Source of the DNA: JALJPB01 sp034111045
GTDB taxonomy: Bacteria > Pseudomonadota > Gammaproteobacteria > Enterobacterales > Alteromonadaceae
Direction of reading: 5' to 3'
Assembly (NCBI GenBank): GCA_034111045.1
Contig: JAWUYA010000033.1
Location: 1-64,000 of the forward strand
Length of the DNA stretch: 64,000 nt
Shown: positions 26,137-34,910 of the stretch, in pieces
How positions within the stretch are numbered: position 1 is the first letter of the stretch
Layout: each line of letters starts with the position of its first letter
Position numbers and translations under genes: made by a program
Notes under the pieces: generated by a model
Told to the model about the DNA's origin: nothing
The model's input: the letters and a program-made list of their open reading frames with translations, nothing else
The model's database searches: none

Positions 26137-28083
26137 TTAACCACCATGCACAATTCGCTGTTCAATCAAATCTTCAACAACACTAGGGTCTGCAAGTGTT
26201 GACGTGTCACCTAATGTGTCTAAATCATTCTCGGCAATTTTACGTAAAATACGACGCATAATTTTACCCGAACGGGTTTTAGGTAATCCTGGCGCCCATT
26301 GAATATAATCAGGTTTAGCAAAACGGCCTATCTCGTTAGCTACAAACTCTTTAAGCTCACTATTAAGCTTATCGCTTTTTGGAGCCCCGGACATTAAAGT
26401 AACGTAGCAATAAACACCCTGTCCTTTAATTTCATGTGGATAACCAACAGCGGCGGCTTCGGCAACAGTTGGGTGAAGCACCAAGGCACTTTCAATTTCG
26501 GCAGTGCCTAACCTATGGCCCGATACATTGAGCACATCATCAACACGACCCGTGATCCAATAAAAACCGTCTTTATCACGTTTTGCTCCGTCACCAGTAA
26601 AATAATTACCAGGATATTGACTTAAATACGTTTGATAGAAACGGTCATGATCACCATAAACAGTACGTAACTGTCCGGGCCAACTGCCTGTCATCACTAA
26701 TAAACCTTGGTTGGCGTCTACTAACGTATTACCTTCATTATCAAATAATGCCGGCTGTACCCCGAAGAAAGGTTTACCTGCACAGCCTGGTTTCATACCA
26801 ACAGCGCCGGGAAGAGAGGTGATCATAATACCGCCTGTTTCAGTTTGCCACCAAGTATCGACAACTGAGCAGTTACTTTTACCAACAATTTCATAATACC
26901 AATGCCAAGCCTCAGGATTTATTGGCTCTCCTACCGTTCCTAACAAACGGACTGAAGATAAATCAGCTTTTTCCACCAAGGCATCACCAAGACTCATTAA
27001 TGCACGAATAGCCGTTGGGGCCGTATAGAAAATATTGACTTGATGCTTATCACACACTTGCCAAAAACGGCCGGCATCAGGATATGTTGGTACCCCCTCA
27101 AACACTAATGTTGTTGCCCCATTAGCCAGTGGACCATAAAAAATATAGGAATGCCCGGTAATCCAACCTGCATCAGCAGTACACCAGTAAATATCACCCT
27201 CTTGGTAATCAAATACGTATTTATGTGTCATTGCCGCGTAAAGAATATAACCTCCACAGCTATGTACAACACCTTTTGGTGTACCTGTAGAGCCTGAAGT
27301 ATATAAAATAAATAAGGGGTCTTCTGCATCCATTTCTTCAGGTTGACAAACTGCAGGCATTCCAGCAACAGCGGCTGCATATTTGATATCAATTTTATCG
27401 TTGTAATTAACAACCCCCCCCGTGCGCTCAACAACAATAACCGTATGCACATTGTCACATTCAACAATAGCGGCATCAACATTGGCTTTAAGTGGTATTT
27501 TTTTACCGCCACGAAGGCTTTCATCAGCAGTAATTATTACTTGGCAGTCAGCATCAATAACACGTGATTTAATCGCTTCTGCTGAGAAACCACCAAATAC
27601 CACCGAATGAATAGCGCCAATACGTGCACAGGCTAACATGGCATAACCCACTTCGGGGATCATTGGCATATAAATACAAACGCGATCGCCTTTTTTTACA
27701 CCACGTGCTTTTAATAAATTAGCCAAACGACACACATGGTCATGTAATGCTTGATAACTGATTTTAGCATCTTCAGAAGGATCATCACCCTCCCAGATTA
27801 TCGCGGTATCATTGGCTTTAGTTGCCAGATGGCGATCAATACAGTTGTAGCTAACGTTTAGTTTACCGCCAGTGAACCACTTAATTTCTGACGCTTTAAA
27901 ATTAATACTGCTGACGTTATCAAAAGGTGAAGTCCAATCAATAAACTTCAATGCTTGCTCACTCCAAAATTCATCTGGCTGTTCAATAGATTGTTGATAC
28001 ATAGCATCATATGTTGCCGCATCAATGTGAGTGCGTGCTTTTGCTTTATCTAAAACAGGATAAAATTGTTGTAATTTGTTCAT
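26137..28083 (-). CDS. acs: Acetyl-CoA synthetase (AMP-forming)
   Basis: 648 residues, the standard length. Seen: N-terminal ACS domain, the P-loop-like YTSGSTGTPKGVVHS, the core DTWWQTETGG and the C-terminal PKTRSGKIMRR, with the catalytic and acetylatable Lys at about 607. It activates acetate through acetyl-AMP. No pat/cobB acetylation partner is adjacent. It is a single-gene unit with its own terminator and a 400-bp upstream region. Confidence 0.97.
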   Translation of the reverse strand: MNKLQQFYPVLDKAKARTHIDAATYDAMYQQSIEQPDEFWSEQALKFIDWTSPFDNVSSINFKASEIKWFTGGKLNVSYNCIDRHLATKANDTAIIWEGDDPSEDAKISYQALHDHVCRLANLLKARGVKKGDRVCIYMPMIPEVGYAMLACARIGAIHSVVFGGFSAEAIKSRVIDADCQVIITADESLRGGKKIPLKANVDAAIVECDNVHTVIVVERTGGVVNYNDKIDIKYAAAVAGMPAVCQPEEMDAEDPLFILYTSGSTGTPKGVVHSCGGYILYAAMTHKYVFDYQEGDIYWCTADAGWITGHSYIFYGPLANGATTLVFEGVPTYPDAGRFWQVCDKHQVNIFYTAPTAIRALMSLGDALVEKADLSSVRLLGTVGEPINPEAWHWYYEIVGKSNCSVVDTWWQTETGGIMITSLPGAVGMKPGCAGKPFFGVQPALFDNEGNTLVDANQGLLVMTGSWPGQLRTVYGDHDRFYQTYLSQYPGNYFTGDGAKRDKDGFYWITGRVDDVLNVSGHRLGTAEIESALVLHPTVAEAAAVGYPHEIKGQGVYCYVTLMSGAPKSDKLNSELKEFVANEIGRFAKPDYIQWAPGLPKTRSGKIMRRILRKIAENDLDTLGDTSTLADPSVVEDLIEQRIVHGG

Positions 28084-28492
28084 GCCTTGTCCTTAATATA
28101 TCATGTGAAATTTATCGTTTTAAAGTCAGAAGATAAACCTTAAGCATTGTTTTTAATTGATGATGTTTTATATTTAGCAAAGAAATCAATAAAAACAATT
28201 TAAGTAATGAGTCTTTTTTTTCAATTATTGACAGCCTACCTTTTTATTTTCATCATTTGCACTCTACCTTAGTCTTATTAATAGCTTAATAACATTCTAC
28301 CTACTTTATGACTATAATGATTATTAACTTTCGACCTGTGTGGCATATTAACTAACCCTTTACCATTGATATCAGTGTATTGAATTAGACTTTATTTGCC
28401 TCGGTGTTTATTATTTTTCTAAACACCAACTAAAGACCGAGTTAATGACTTTTGTGCCCTAACTATATCCCCCTTAAATATTAGTGGCTAAC
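28084..28492. other. Divergent intergenic region, acs / DUF2982 gene
   Basis: 409 bp, very AT-rich, presumably holding both divergent promoters. I see no clear operator, hairpin or open frame. Confidence 0.4.
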
Positions 28493-29167
28493 ATGACAAC
28501 ATTACCTTGCATTAATATTAACGCTAAAGCTAATCAGCATGCGCTTTTTTTAATGTTACTTGCCGTGGTAATATTCATTATAACGTTAATCGTCAGTCAA
28601 TATTATTGGCGTAGTTACCGTTTGGTTTTGATATTTAGCTATTTATTAGCATTTATTTTTATGTTGACGGGGCTATTAAAACGCTCAGAGCCGAGAGTCA
28701 GTTTTCAGTTAAGTCCTCAGTGTATTCAATATCATCATCGCTATGGTAATTGGACCCTAAATTGGCAACAAATACAGAATATTAATACGATTCAAGAAGT
28801 TATTGGTTTAACAACAGTCACCTTACCCTACGTAGGTATTCGGCTTAAAAGTGTAGATGTTTTAGCAGAGCAAATATCACCACGTTTAGCCAATAGACTG
28901 ATTCATGAACAACGCCCTTTGTTGGGTTTTTCTGTAATGCAGCATTTACTTCCATTAGAAGCAACTCAACTCAACTTCAATCCATTTACCTTAGCGTCAG
29001 GCAAAATAATAAAAGGGCCTCTAGCGGCTTTTTTACATCATTGCCAAATCTTACATAAAGCCTTGGGCTATCATCTTTATATTCCTGAGTCGAGTACAGA
29101 CCGAGAAACAGATGCTTTTTGCCAACTGTTAAAACAGTGTCAGCACTACAGTGCTAATTATCCTTAA
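28493..29167 (+). CDS. DUF2982-like membrane protein
   Basis: About 224 residues. Two adjacent hydrophobic segments (ALFLMLLAVVIFIITLIV and LVLIFSYLLAFIFMLTGLL, about residues 17-61) form a hairpin anchor. A soluble domain of about 160 residues follows (VSFQLSPQCIQYHHRYGNWTLNW...), probably cytoplasmic. It resembles the DUF2982 family of Alteromonadales and Shewanella; that match is from memory. The first in-frame codon is a GTG three codons upstream of the ATG I chose; neither has a strong ribosome binding site. Function unknown. Confidence 0.7.
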   Translation: MTTLPCININAKANQHALFLMLLAVVIFIITLIVSQYYWRSYRLVLIFSYLLAFIFMLTGLLKRSEPRVSFQLSPQCIQYHHRYGNWTLNWQQIQNINTIQEVIGLTTVTLPYVGIRLKSVDVLAEQISPRLANRLIHEQRPLLGFSVMQHLLPLEATQLNFNPFTLASGKIIKGPLAAFLHHCQILHKALGYHLYIPESSTDRETDAFCQLLKQCQHYSANYP

Positions 29168-29658
29168 AAGTTTTTATATTATAAACTTTTAAATGTTAAA
29201 TGAGGACAACTTACCTCTCTGGATCACAACTAACTTTTTATAACATAGATACGCTCCACCACTATAGACGTGGGTGAATAAATGATCATATAACGTTATG
29301 AAAATTGATACTAAATTTATAAAGAGTGAGCAGTTGCCTCATTGCGAGCATTAATTGATGGAGGTTTACAGCTGATTCAGATTAGATGTTTTATCGCTAA
29401 CGATATTTAATATTAGGCAAAAAAAAGCGTTTACCTGAATTCAAGTAAACGCATTAAAAAAACATAAAACACTAAGGAAATAAAGTATCTCAAATGATAA
29501 GAGTTCCGTTTAGTATTAAAGTTCCTTCGACCACCCTAATAATATCTATTTAGACCGACCATGCCACCTAGGGCAACATTAATCCCTAAGGTTAAAGTTG
29601 ATTAAAACTCGCCATGCACCGGAAAAAATGAGTAAAATGCATTGTTATCGGATAACTT
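29168..29658. other. Intergenic region, convergent
   Basis: 491 bp between two convergent genes. Apart from the terminator at 29419-29452 I see no gene; frames crossing 29598-29840 are the antisense of the dehydrogenase. Confidence 0.4.
29419..29452 (-). terminator. Rho-independent terminator (minus strand)
   Basis: GCGTTTAC (29427-29434) pairs with GTAAACGC (29445-29452) around a 10-base loop; on the minus strand it is followed by eight T. It lies about 200 bp beyond the stop of the short-chain dehydrogenase at 29659 and probably ends that transcript. Confidence 0.75.
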
Positions 29659-30561
29659 TTATGGGAAAGACACCCCGGTATATTTTTGTGCTTCACTCCA
29701 GAGTCTATTTGCTACTTTATCTTTGCGTGCTGCATCATCAATTACTGCCAACACAGGAAATCCACCTAACTCACCTGGACCATCGGGTCCATAGTAATCC
29801 CCTTGTTGCAAGCCGATTTTTGTTGCGGCAACAAGCGTAGACAAACTGCCTTGCCATGCTTCCATAAAAACCAGTCCGCCCAAAATTTTCGGGTCAAGAT
29901 GTCTTTGTAAATCGGTTTTAGTAAATCCTGGATGACAGGCCACAGAAAGGGTATAACCGTTGTTAGCATTGATTCTTTTACCTAATTCTAAAGTAAACAT
30001 AATATTCGCTAACTTACTTTGATAATACTCTCTTCTGCCATCATAGGGCTTTTCAATTTTTAAATTATCAAAATCTATTGTTGCTCCTTTGTGAGCGAGA
30101 CTACTTAATGTAACGACCCTTGCGTTCGGTGTGGCATCGAGCAAGCCATAAAGCAACCCAGTTAATGCAAAGTGACCTAAAAAGTTGACGCCAAATTGTT
30201 GTTCAAAGCCATCGTCAGTTTTTGACTCTGGCGTCATCATCACACCAGCATTGTTGATCAGAACATCTAATTGAGTATGTTTGTTGTTGACCGATTCAGC
30301 AAAATTGCGCACCGACTTTAAACTGGCCAAATTTACAATCCCAGCTTCCAAACTGCCGGATATATTTTCTTTCTCAATGGTTTTCATAGCCGTATTAATT
30401 TTAGCTTCATTTCTGCCCGCCATAATCACATGGGCACCAACACTTGCTAAGGCAAGTGCAGCATAGTATCCAATGCCAGAGTTCGCTCCGGTTATTAATA
30501 CAATTTTACCTTGTTGGTTTTCTAGGTTGCTGGTAATCCAATCGCTAAATTCGATATTCAT
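29659..30561 (-). CDS. Short-chain dehydrogenase (retinol dehydrogenase-like SDR)
   Basis: 300 residues. Seen: TGANSGIG near 24-31 (NADP-binding), NNAGVMMTPE, and the YxxxK pair in YYQSKLANIMF. The extended C-terminus, with GYTLSVACHPGFTKTDLQ and YYGPDGPGELGG, is shared with retinol dehydrogenase/WW-domain oxidoreductase-like bacterial SDRs. Substrate unknown. It is monocistronic, with a 900-bp empty region upstream and its own terminator. Confidence 0.88.
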   Translation of the reverse strand: MNIEFSDWITSNLENQQGKIVLITGANSGIGYYAALALASVGAHVIMAGRNEAKINTAMKTIEKENISGSLEAGIVNLASLKSVRNFAESVNNKHTQLDVLINNAGVMMTPESKTDDGFEQQFGVNFLGHFALTGLLYGLLDATPNARVVTLSSLAHKGATIDFDNLKIEKPYDGRREYYQSKLANIMFTLELGKRINANNGYTLSVACHPGFTKTDLQRHLDPKILGGLVFMEAWQGSLSTLVAATKIGLQQGDYYGPDGPGELGGFPVLAVIDDAARKDKVANRLWSEAQKYTGVSFP

Positions 30562-31474
30562 ATTCTATTTCCCATTGTAATGTTCCATGACCGATAAAAT
30601 TGATTAACAATGATTCTTAATAATATCTTTTTGATTCATACGTATACATTTTTAATTGCGCATAGTGTAGACGATGCGTGGCTATTTAGAAATAATATTA
30701 TTTGGTTGGCATCTAGTACTCAAAAAACGAGAATAATTACGCAACATCCAACCCGTATCTATACCACCCATAATAACTGTAAACCATAAGCGCATAGCAC
30801 AAATAAAATTGAGATTATATACTTCAATTTAATTTCAATAAAGTGACAGAATTATACTGAAAGTTATCTTTAGGTTTAATTGAAAAAAAGAGTCATCAAC
30901 CAGTCAAATGTCAAGCGAGTTAATATCTTTATTCGACAAGTACGGGATCATTGAGTTGTCTCAACAACCAAAAAACACTAAGCGCAAGAAAAAACTTTAG
31001 AATAAAAACATGTGAGTAAGTGTCAAATAGATATTAATAATATGATCTTTTATTTTACCCGTACCCCGTCGTTAATATCCTTGATGCAACAAATAAAAAG
31101 TTGACCAAAAAACTCAATAATCTCACTTTTACTCATTAAAAATCAGTAACATGGACAGTAATATGATTTATCAAACCTTTTCCTAGGCAGCAATGCTATT
31201 GATTGCGATTGATTGCTAGCGGCATCCCCATCATTCATATTGTACTTTCGTATATCACCGACATCACACAAACAGAACATAGTAGAAAACCTAACGCCCT
31301 GTTGTCAGAAAATTTTTTTACTTTTTCGAACCTAAGGGCTAATTTTTCAGACAATACTTTATTTACCATAGACAGAGAAGAGCTTTCGTTAAATGGAGCG
31401 GATCGCAACATAACGAAGCGATCCTATTAATTGAAGTAACAACGAGGTGTTTAGTTATTTTTTAAACAAAAGCA
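30562..31474. other. Long intergenic region, possibly with decayed content
   Basis: 913 bp with no convincing gene. A 30-codon frame at 30908-31000 (MSSELISLFDKYGIIELSQQ..., Lys-rich end) reads like protein but is too short to trust. A perfect 7-bp hairpin GGATCGC/GCGATCC (31400-31406 / 31418-31424) lies just past the stop of the lipoprotein gene, without a T-tract. Confidence 0.4.
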
Positions 31475-34075
31475 CTATTGAAGAACTTCTGATGAATTCC
31501 ATATTTCACCGTCAATTCCTATATTCCTCACCATATCGCCATAATTTGATTGTTCAGAATATTTAACAAAATGATATGTGGTTCCTGATACGCCTTGGCT
31601 TCCATTTAACGAAATTAAAGTATTTGTTTCTCTAAATGACACACCAGCAGGTAAATCAGTAGCGATACTTGAATCAGTATAGATAACCAAGAAAGTATGA
31701 TCTCCTATAGTTTCAACGTACCATTGAAATGGTATCGCCGGCTCAGCTGAATTATCACTGATTTCACCCGTAGCGGGATCAGACGATGTGGCTGAACCGG
31801 TATCAAAAAATGACAAGATCTCGTCAAACTTAACTAAACTTTTACCGGCAATTTCGGTAGATGAAAATTGAAGACTGCCTCCACATCCTCCGATAACACT
31901 CAGATAATCTGTAAAGCTGTTTGGATTTATCGGTGCACCTAAACCGCCATCAGCATTGTCATCCCATCCTGACTCGTGATCGCACATGAGCGCAGTGCTA
32001 ACAACATCAGCTCGATAATCAGTAGAATGTACTTGTCCGGTTAAAGGATCTACTGCATAAATTCTAATGAATACCATGTAATTTGCGGTTGCCGCGTCAA
32101 AATTAGGATTGTCAGCGACTGCTTCATTAAAGGTTGCGGCAGAAAGTGTGACATTAGTGTCAGAAGCAGTAAAAGATTCATCCCAAATTTGAATGCTGTT
32201 ACCCTGCGGATCACTAATGTCAATCAATACTGCGTCACTCACCGTTCCTTCTGTCAAGATCCATTCGAGTGTCAGATCCGTACCTATCTGATACTCTGCA
32301 ATTGCCGTTATAGTTTCTGTCGTAGCGTTCGGATAAAGTCCTATAGAAGAAGGAGCATATAAAACACTGTCTCTATAAGTAGCAACTTCAGAGCCAACCG
32401 TAACCGCGGGTGTTGCAGGTGACGATAGGTCGAGATTTTCGGTATATATTCTATACTCGATAATATCTCCTGCCAGGATGATGGCAGGATTGATCTCTCC
32501 AACCGCCAACCCAAATGCTCTCCACTCACCTTGATATGCTCCGCTTGCTTCATTATAAACATTAAGTTCGCCAGCGGTTCCAGTGACTGGTGTTCCTAAA
32601 TAAATGATATGTTTTACTGTGGAGCCATCACTACCATCAATGAGGCTAACCGTAGCCGATGCGATTGCTAACTCATTTATACTGTTGTTTGTAAAATCTT
32701 CGTCTATTAGTGAAGTATTAATACCACATACTCCGATAACGTCATCTTGACCATCATAATCGTTACAAATATATTGGAAGTCACTAACATCAACAATCCG
32801 TTGATCTCCTTGAAGTTGCCACCCTAAAACACTATCTTTGACAGCAAACCAGGTTTCTATTTCACGCTCAACTTCCTCCTGCAAAACAATATTAAAAGCA
32901 ACAGAGGCGGTTCCTGCCGTAGAATCGAGGTCGCTAATACTAACACTTGCAAATCCAAGGCCTACCAATGTGGGATCGGTTGTAATTTCTGTCAAAAATT
33001 GATCAATACTGGAATCATTTTCAATAAAATCAAGGCTAAATATATCTTCAATGACCGATGGTGCAGGTAATCCATCAATGAAAGCATTGGATAATATTTG
33101 AAATAAATTAGCAATGGCTTGAATATCGCTGATCGCTTCTTCTACCTCAATTGGGTCAATTACTATTACTTCGGTGTTATCACCTAGATCTGAAATGTCA
33201 TCGACGATTGTCGACCCATCTAATAGGTTGGTGATAGTAACGATATTATTTTGTGCTGTGCCTATCTGTATCAAATCTAACGCAGCGTCTAAGCCTGAAT
33301 GATCAGTACTGAAAGTGGTTCGCAATAAATCAATTGCGGTATCTAATCCTAATGTACTGAACACGGCTTGAAGTTTAACTTGAAGGGCCGTTTCTTGAAG
33401 TGCTAATTCTACCGGGTCTAATGATGTGGTTGTATTTGAATCAAAAAATGATTCTGCAATTTGTTGTGCTGTATTGGCGATAATTAGATCGGTAAAAGGG
33501 CTTACGTTAATGGTATTACCTATGTCACTTGCTTGTGCATAAGAATAAATTTTGTATGTTTTGCCGCCAACGGTTCCTTGTGCTCTTATACGGTAAGGAG
33601 GTGTTAATCCCGTTACATCTACATTGTAATGTCCATCGGCTTTAATGGTTGTTGAGACTGACAAACCCAGTGAACCTTTGACTGTCACCGTGCCAACAAT
33701 AGCGCCACCGGCGGCGGCAACACCACTCAGTACAGGGGCAATAACATTTACTGTTCTTGTCGCTGTACTCGAGTTTCCAGCGAGATCGGTAGCTGTATAT
33801 GTTAAAATATAAGCGCCTAGCGTTGCTGTATCGACCGTTCCACTAGTAACGGTAATTACCGTACCATCAACCGCATCAACTGCTGTTGCCCCAGCATCAG
33901 CGTAAATCGAATTTTGGATAATAGTAACGGGGTTAACGCCAGTGACCGTGATGATAGGTTTAGTGCTATCAATAACTTTATTGTCGTCATTACCGCTACC
34001 ACAGCCGATTAAAGAGGTAATGAGTATAAGACTGAGTAGACTAAAAAAATAGTTACTAATTTTTACCGTGTTCAT
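31475..34075 (-). CDS. Large surface lipoprotein with Ig-like domain
   Basis: 866 residues from the ATG at 34075, which has AAGGAG eight bases upstream; an ATG seven codons earlier has no such site. A lipoprotein signal ends in LIGC. Residues about 35-115 resemble a DUF5011/HYR-type Ig domain (KPIITVTGVNPVTI..., AGATAVDAVDGTVIT, LTYTATDLAGNSSTATRTVNV). A VKGSLGLSVSTTIKADGHYNV beta-sandwich segment follows, then a long acidic, Cys-poor region without a domain I can name. Probably outer-membrane or exported and possibly calcium-binding (many Asp). No export or polymer-degradation genes adjoin it. Function unknown. Confidence 0.8.
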   Translation of the reverse strand: MNTVKISNYFFSLLSLILITSLIGCGSGNDDNKVIDSTKPIITVTGVNPVTIIQNSIYADAGATAVDAVDGTVITVTSGTVDTATLGAYILTYTATDLAGNSSTATRTVNVIAPVLSGVAAAGGAIVGTVTVKGSLGLSVSTTIKADGHYNVDVTGLTPPYRIRAQGTVGGKTYKIYSYAQASDIGNTINVSPFTDLIIANTAQQIAESFFDSNTTTSLDPVELALQETALQVKLQAVFSTLGLDTAIDLLRTTFSTDHSGLDAALDLIQIGTAQNNIVTITNLLDGSTIVDDISDLGDNTEVIVIDPIEVEEAISDIQAIANLFQILSNAFIDGLPAPSVIEDIFSLDFIENDSSIDQFLTEITTDPTLVGLGFASVSISDLDSTAGTASVAFNIVLQEEVEREIETWFAVKDSVLGWQLQGDQRIVDVSDFQYICNDYDGQDDVIGVCGINTSLIDEDFTNNSINELAIASATVSLIDGSDGSTVKHIIYLGTPVTGTAGELNVYNEASGAYQGEWRAFGLAVGEINPAIILAGDIIEYRIYTENLDLSSPATPAVTVGSEVATYRDSVLYAPSSIGLYPNATTETITAIAEYQIGTDLTLEWILTEGTVSDAVLIDISDPQGNSIQIWDESFTASDTNVTLSAATFNEAVADNPNFDAATANYMVFIRIYAVDPLTGQVHSTDYRADVVSTALMCDHESGWDDNADGGLGAPINPNSFTDYLSVIGGCGGSLQFSSTEIAGKSLVKFDEILSFFDTGSATSSDPATGEISDNSAEPAIPFQWYVETIGDHTFLVIYTDSSIATDLPAGVSFRETNTLISLNGSQGVSGTTYHFVKYSEQSNYGDMVRNIGIDGEIWNSSEVLQ

Positions 34076-34910
34076 ATATAACTCCTTACCTTTCATAATC
34101 TTAATAAAATATAAATTGGTTTATTTGTATTCGTAATACATGCCAAATCATTATTTAGCTACAGTAAATCAGTATTAAATTGTTCTTTCTAAATAATACT
34201 TGAATAGCAAAAGTCATGCTGACGTATGTTAATAGTTTTATTATTATAGAAGAATAAACGTAATTCCCACTAAAATATCAATAAAAAAATTTACCATAGC
34301 TTTCATTGAAAATGACCAAGCCTACTTTCATGTGTTTATAATAAAATAACCGAAGCGCTTGGTAATATTGGCTGAGATTTTTAAGCAAGGGTTTTTTAGA
34401 TAAAATTGGCGGTGTTTAGCAATAAAGACAGTAATAGCATCAACTTTAATGGTTTTAACTCATTAAGTGCGGCTTGACGCTATAAAAATTGGGCTGAACG
34501 GCGAACTGGTTCATGAGAATTTTGCTAGTATAAATGTAGAATTAGATCAGAATTATATTACTGTCAACCTAAAAAAAGGCGAAATTAATTAAATAACCAA
34601 GGTAGTCAATGGTCTTTTAAGCTGGCGGCTTTGACTTTATACCATCACTAAAGAGCCAGCAGGTTAAATGTTTGTTAACATAGCTAGCAACATTAACGCG
34701 GCTGAACTAGACCAAAAAATTAAGCAAGGAATTTAAATTAACACCGAGAATGTAAAGGGTTAACCACAGCGCCAATATTAAAATTTCGTTACCAAGTATT
34801 GAACACTTATTCATTCTACTTTGTTATTATTTAAAGCAAGTAACAATGATGATAAAAAAGCGACTATTGATAAAAATCATGAGCGTTCAAACACACTAGC
34901 CTTTACTATT
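34076..34910. other. Intergenic region with a possible gene remnant
   Basis: 835 bp with no intact gene. Plus-strand fragments at about 34413-34590 (SNKDSNSINFNGFNSLSAA, then AIKIGLNGELVHENF and NYITVNLKKGEIN) and 34668-34735 (MFVNIASNINAAELDQKIKQ) read like the repetitive beta-strand pattern of DUF2807/DUF4097-type putative adhesins, broken by stops. This is a weak resemblance. Confidence 0.3.

Noticed and set aside
29427..29452. GCGTTTAC...GTAAACGC, which resembles the LiuR half-sites
   Set aside because: The arms are separated by ten bases and flanked by T/A tracts; it is better explained as a terminator.
31203..31430. A 75-codon plus-strand frame upstream of the lipoprotein gene end
   Set aside because: No ribosome binding site, no recognisable domain, and it ends in a hairpin next to the convergent gene.
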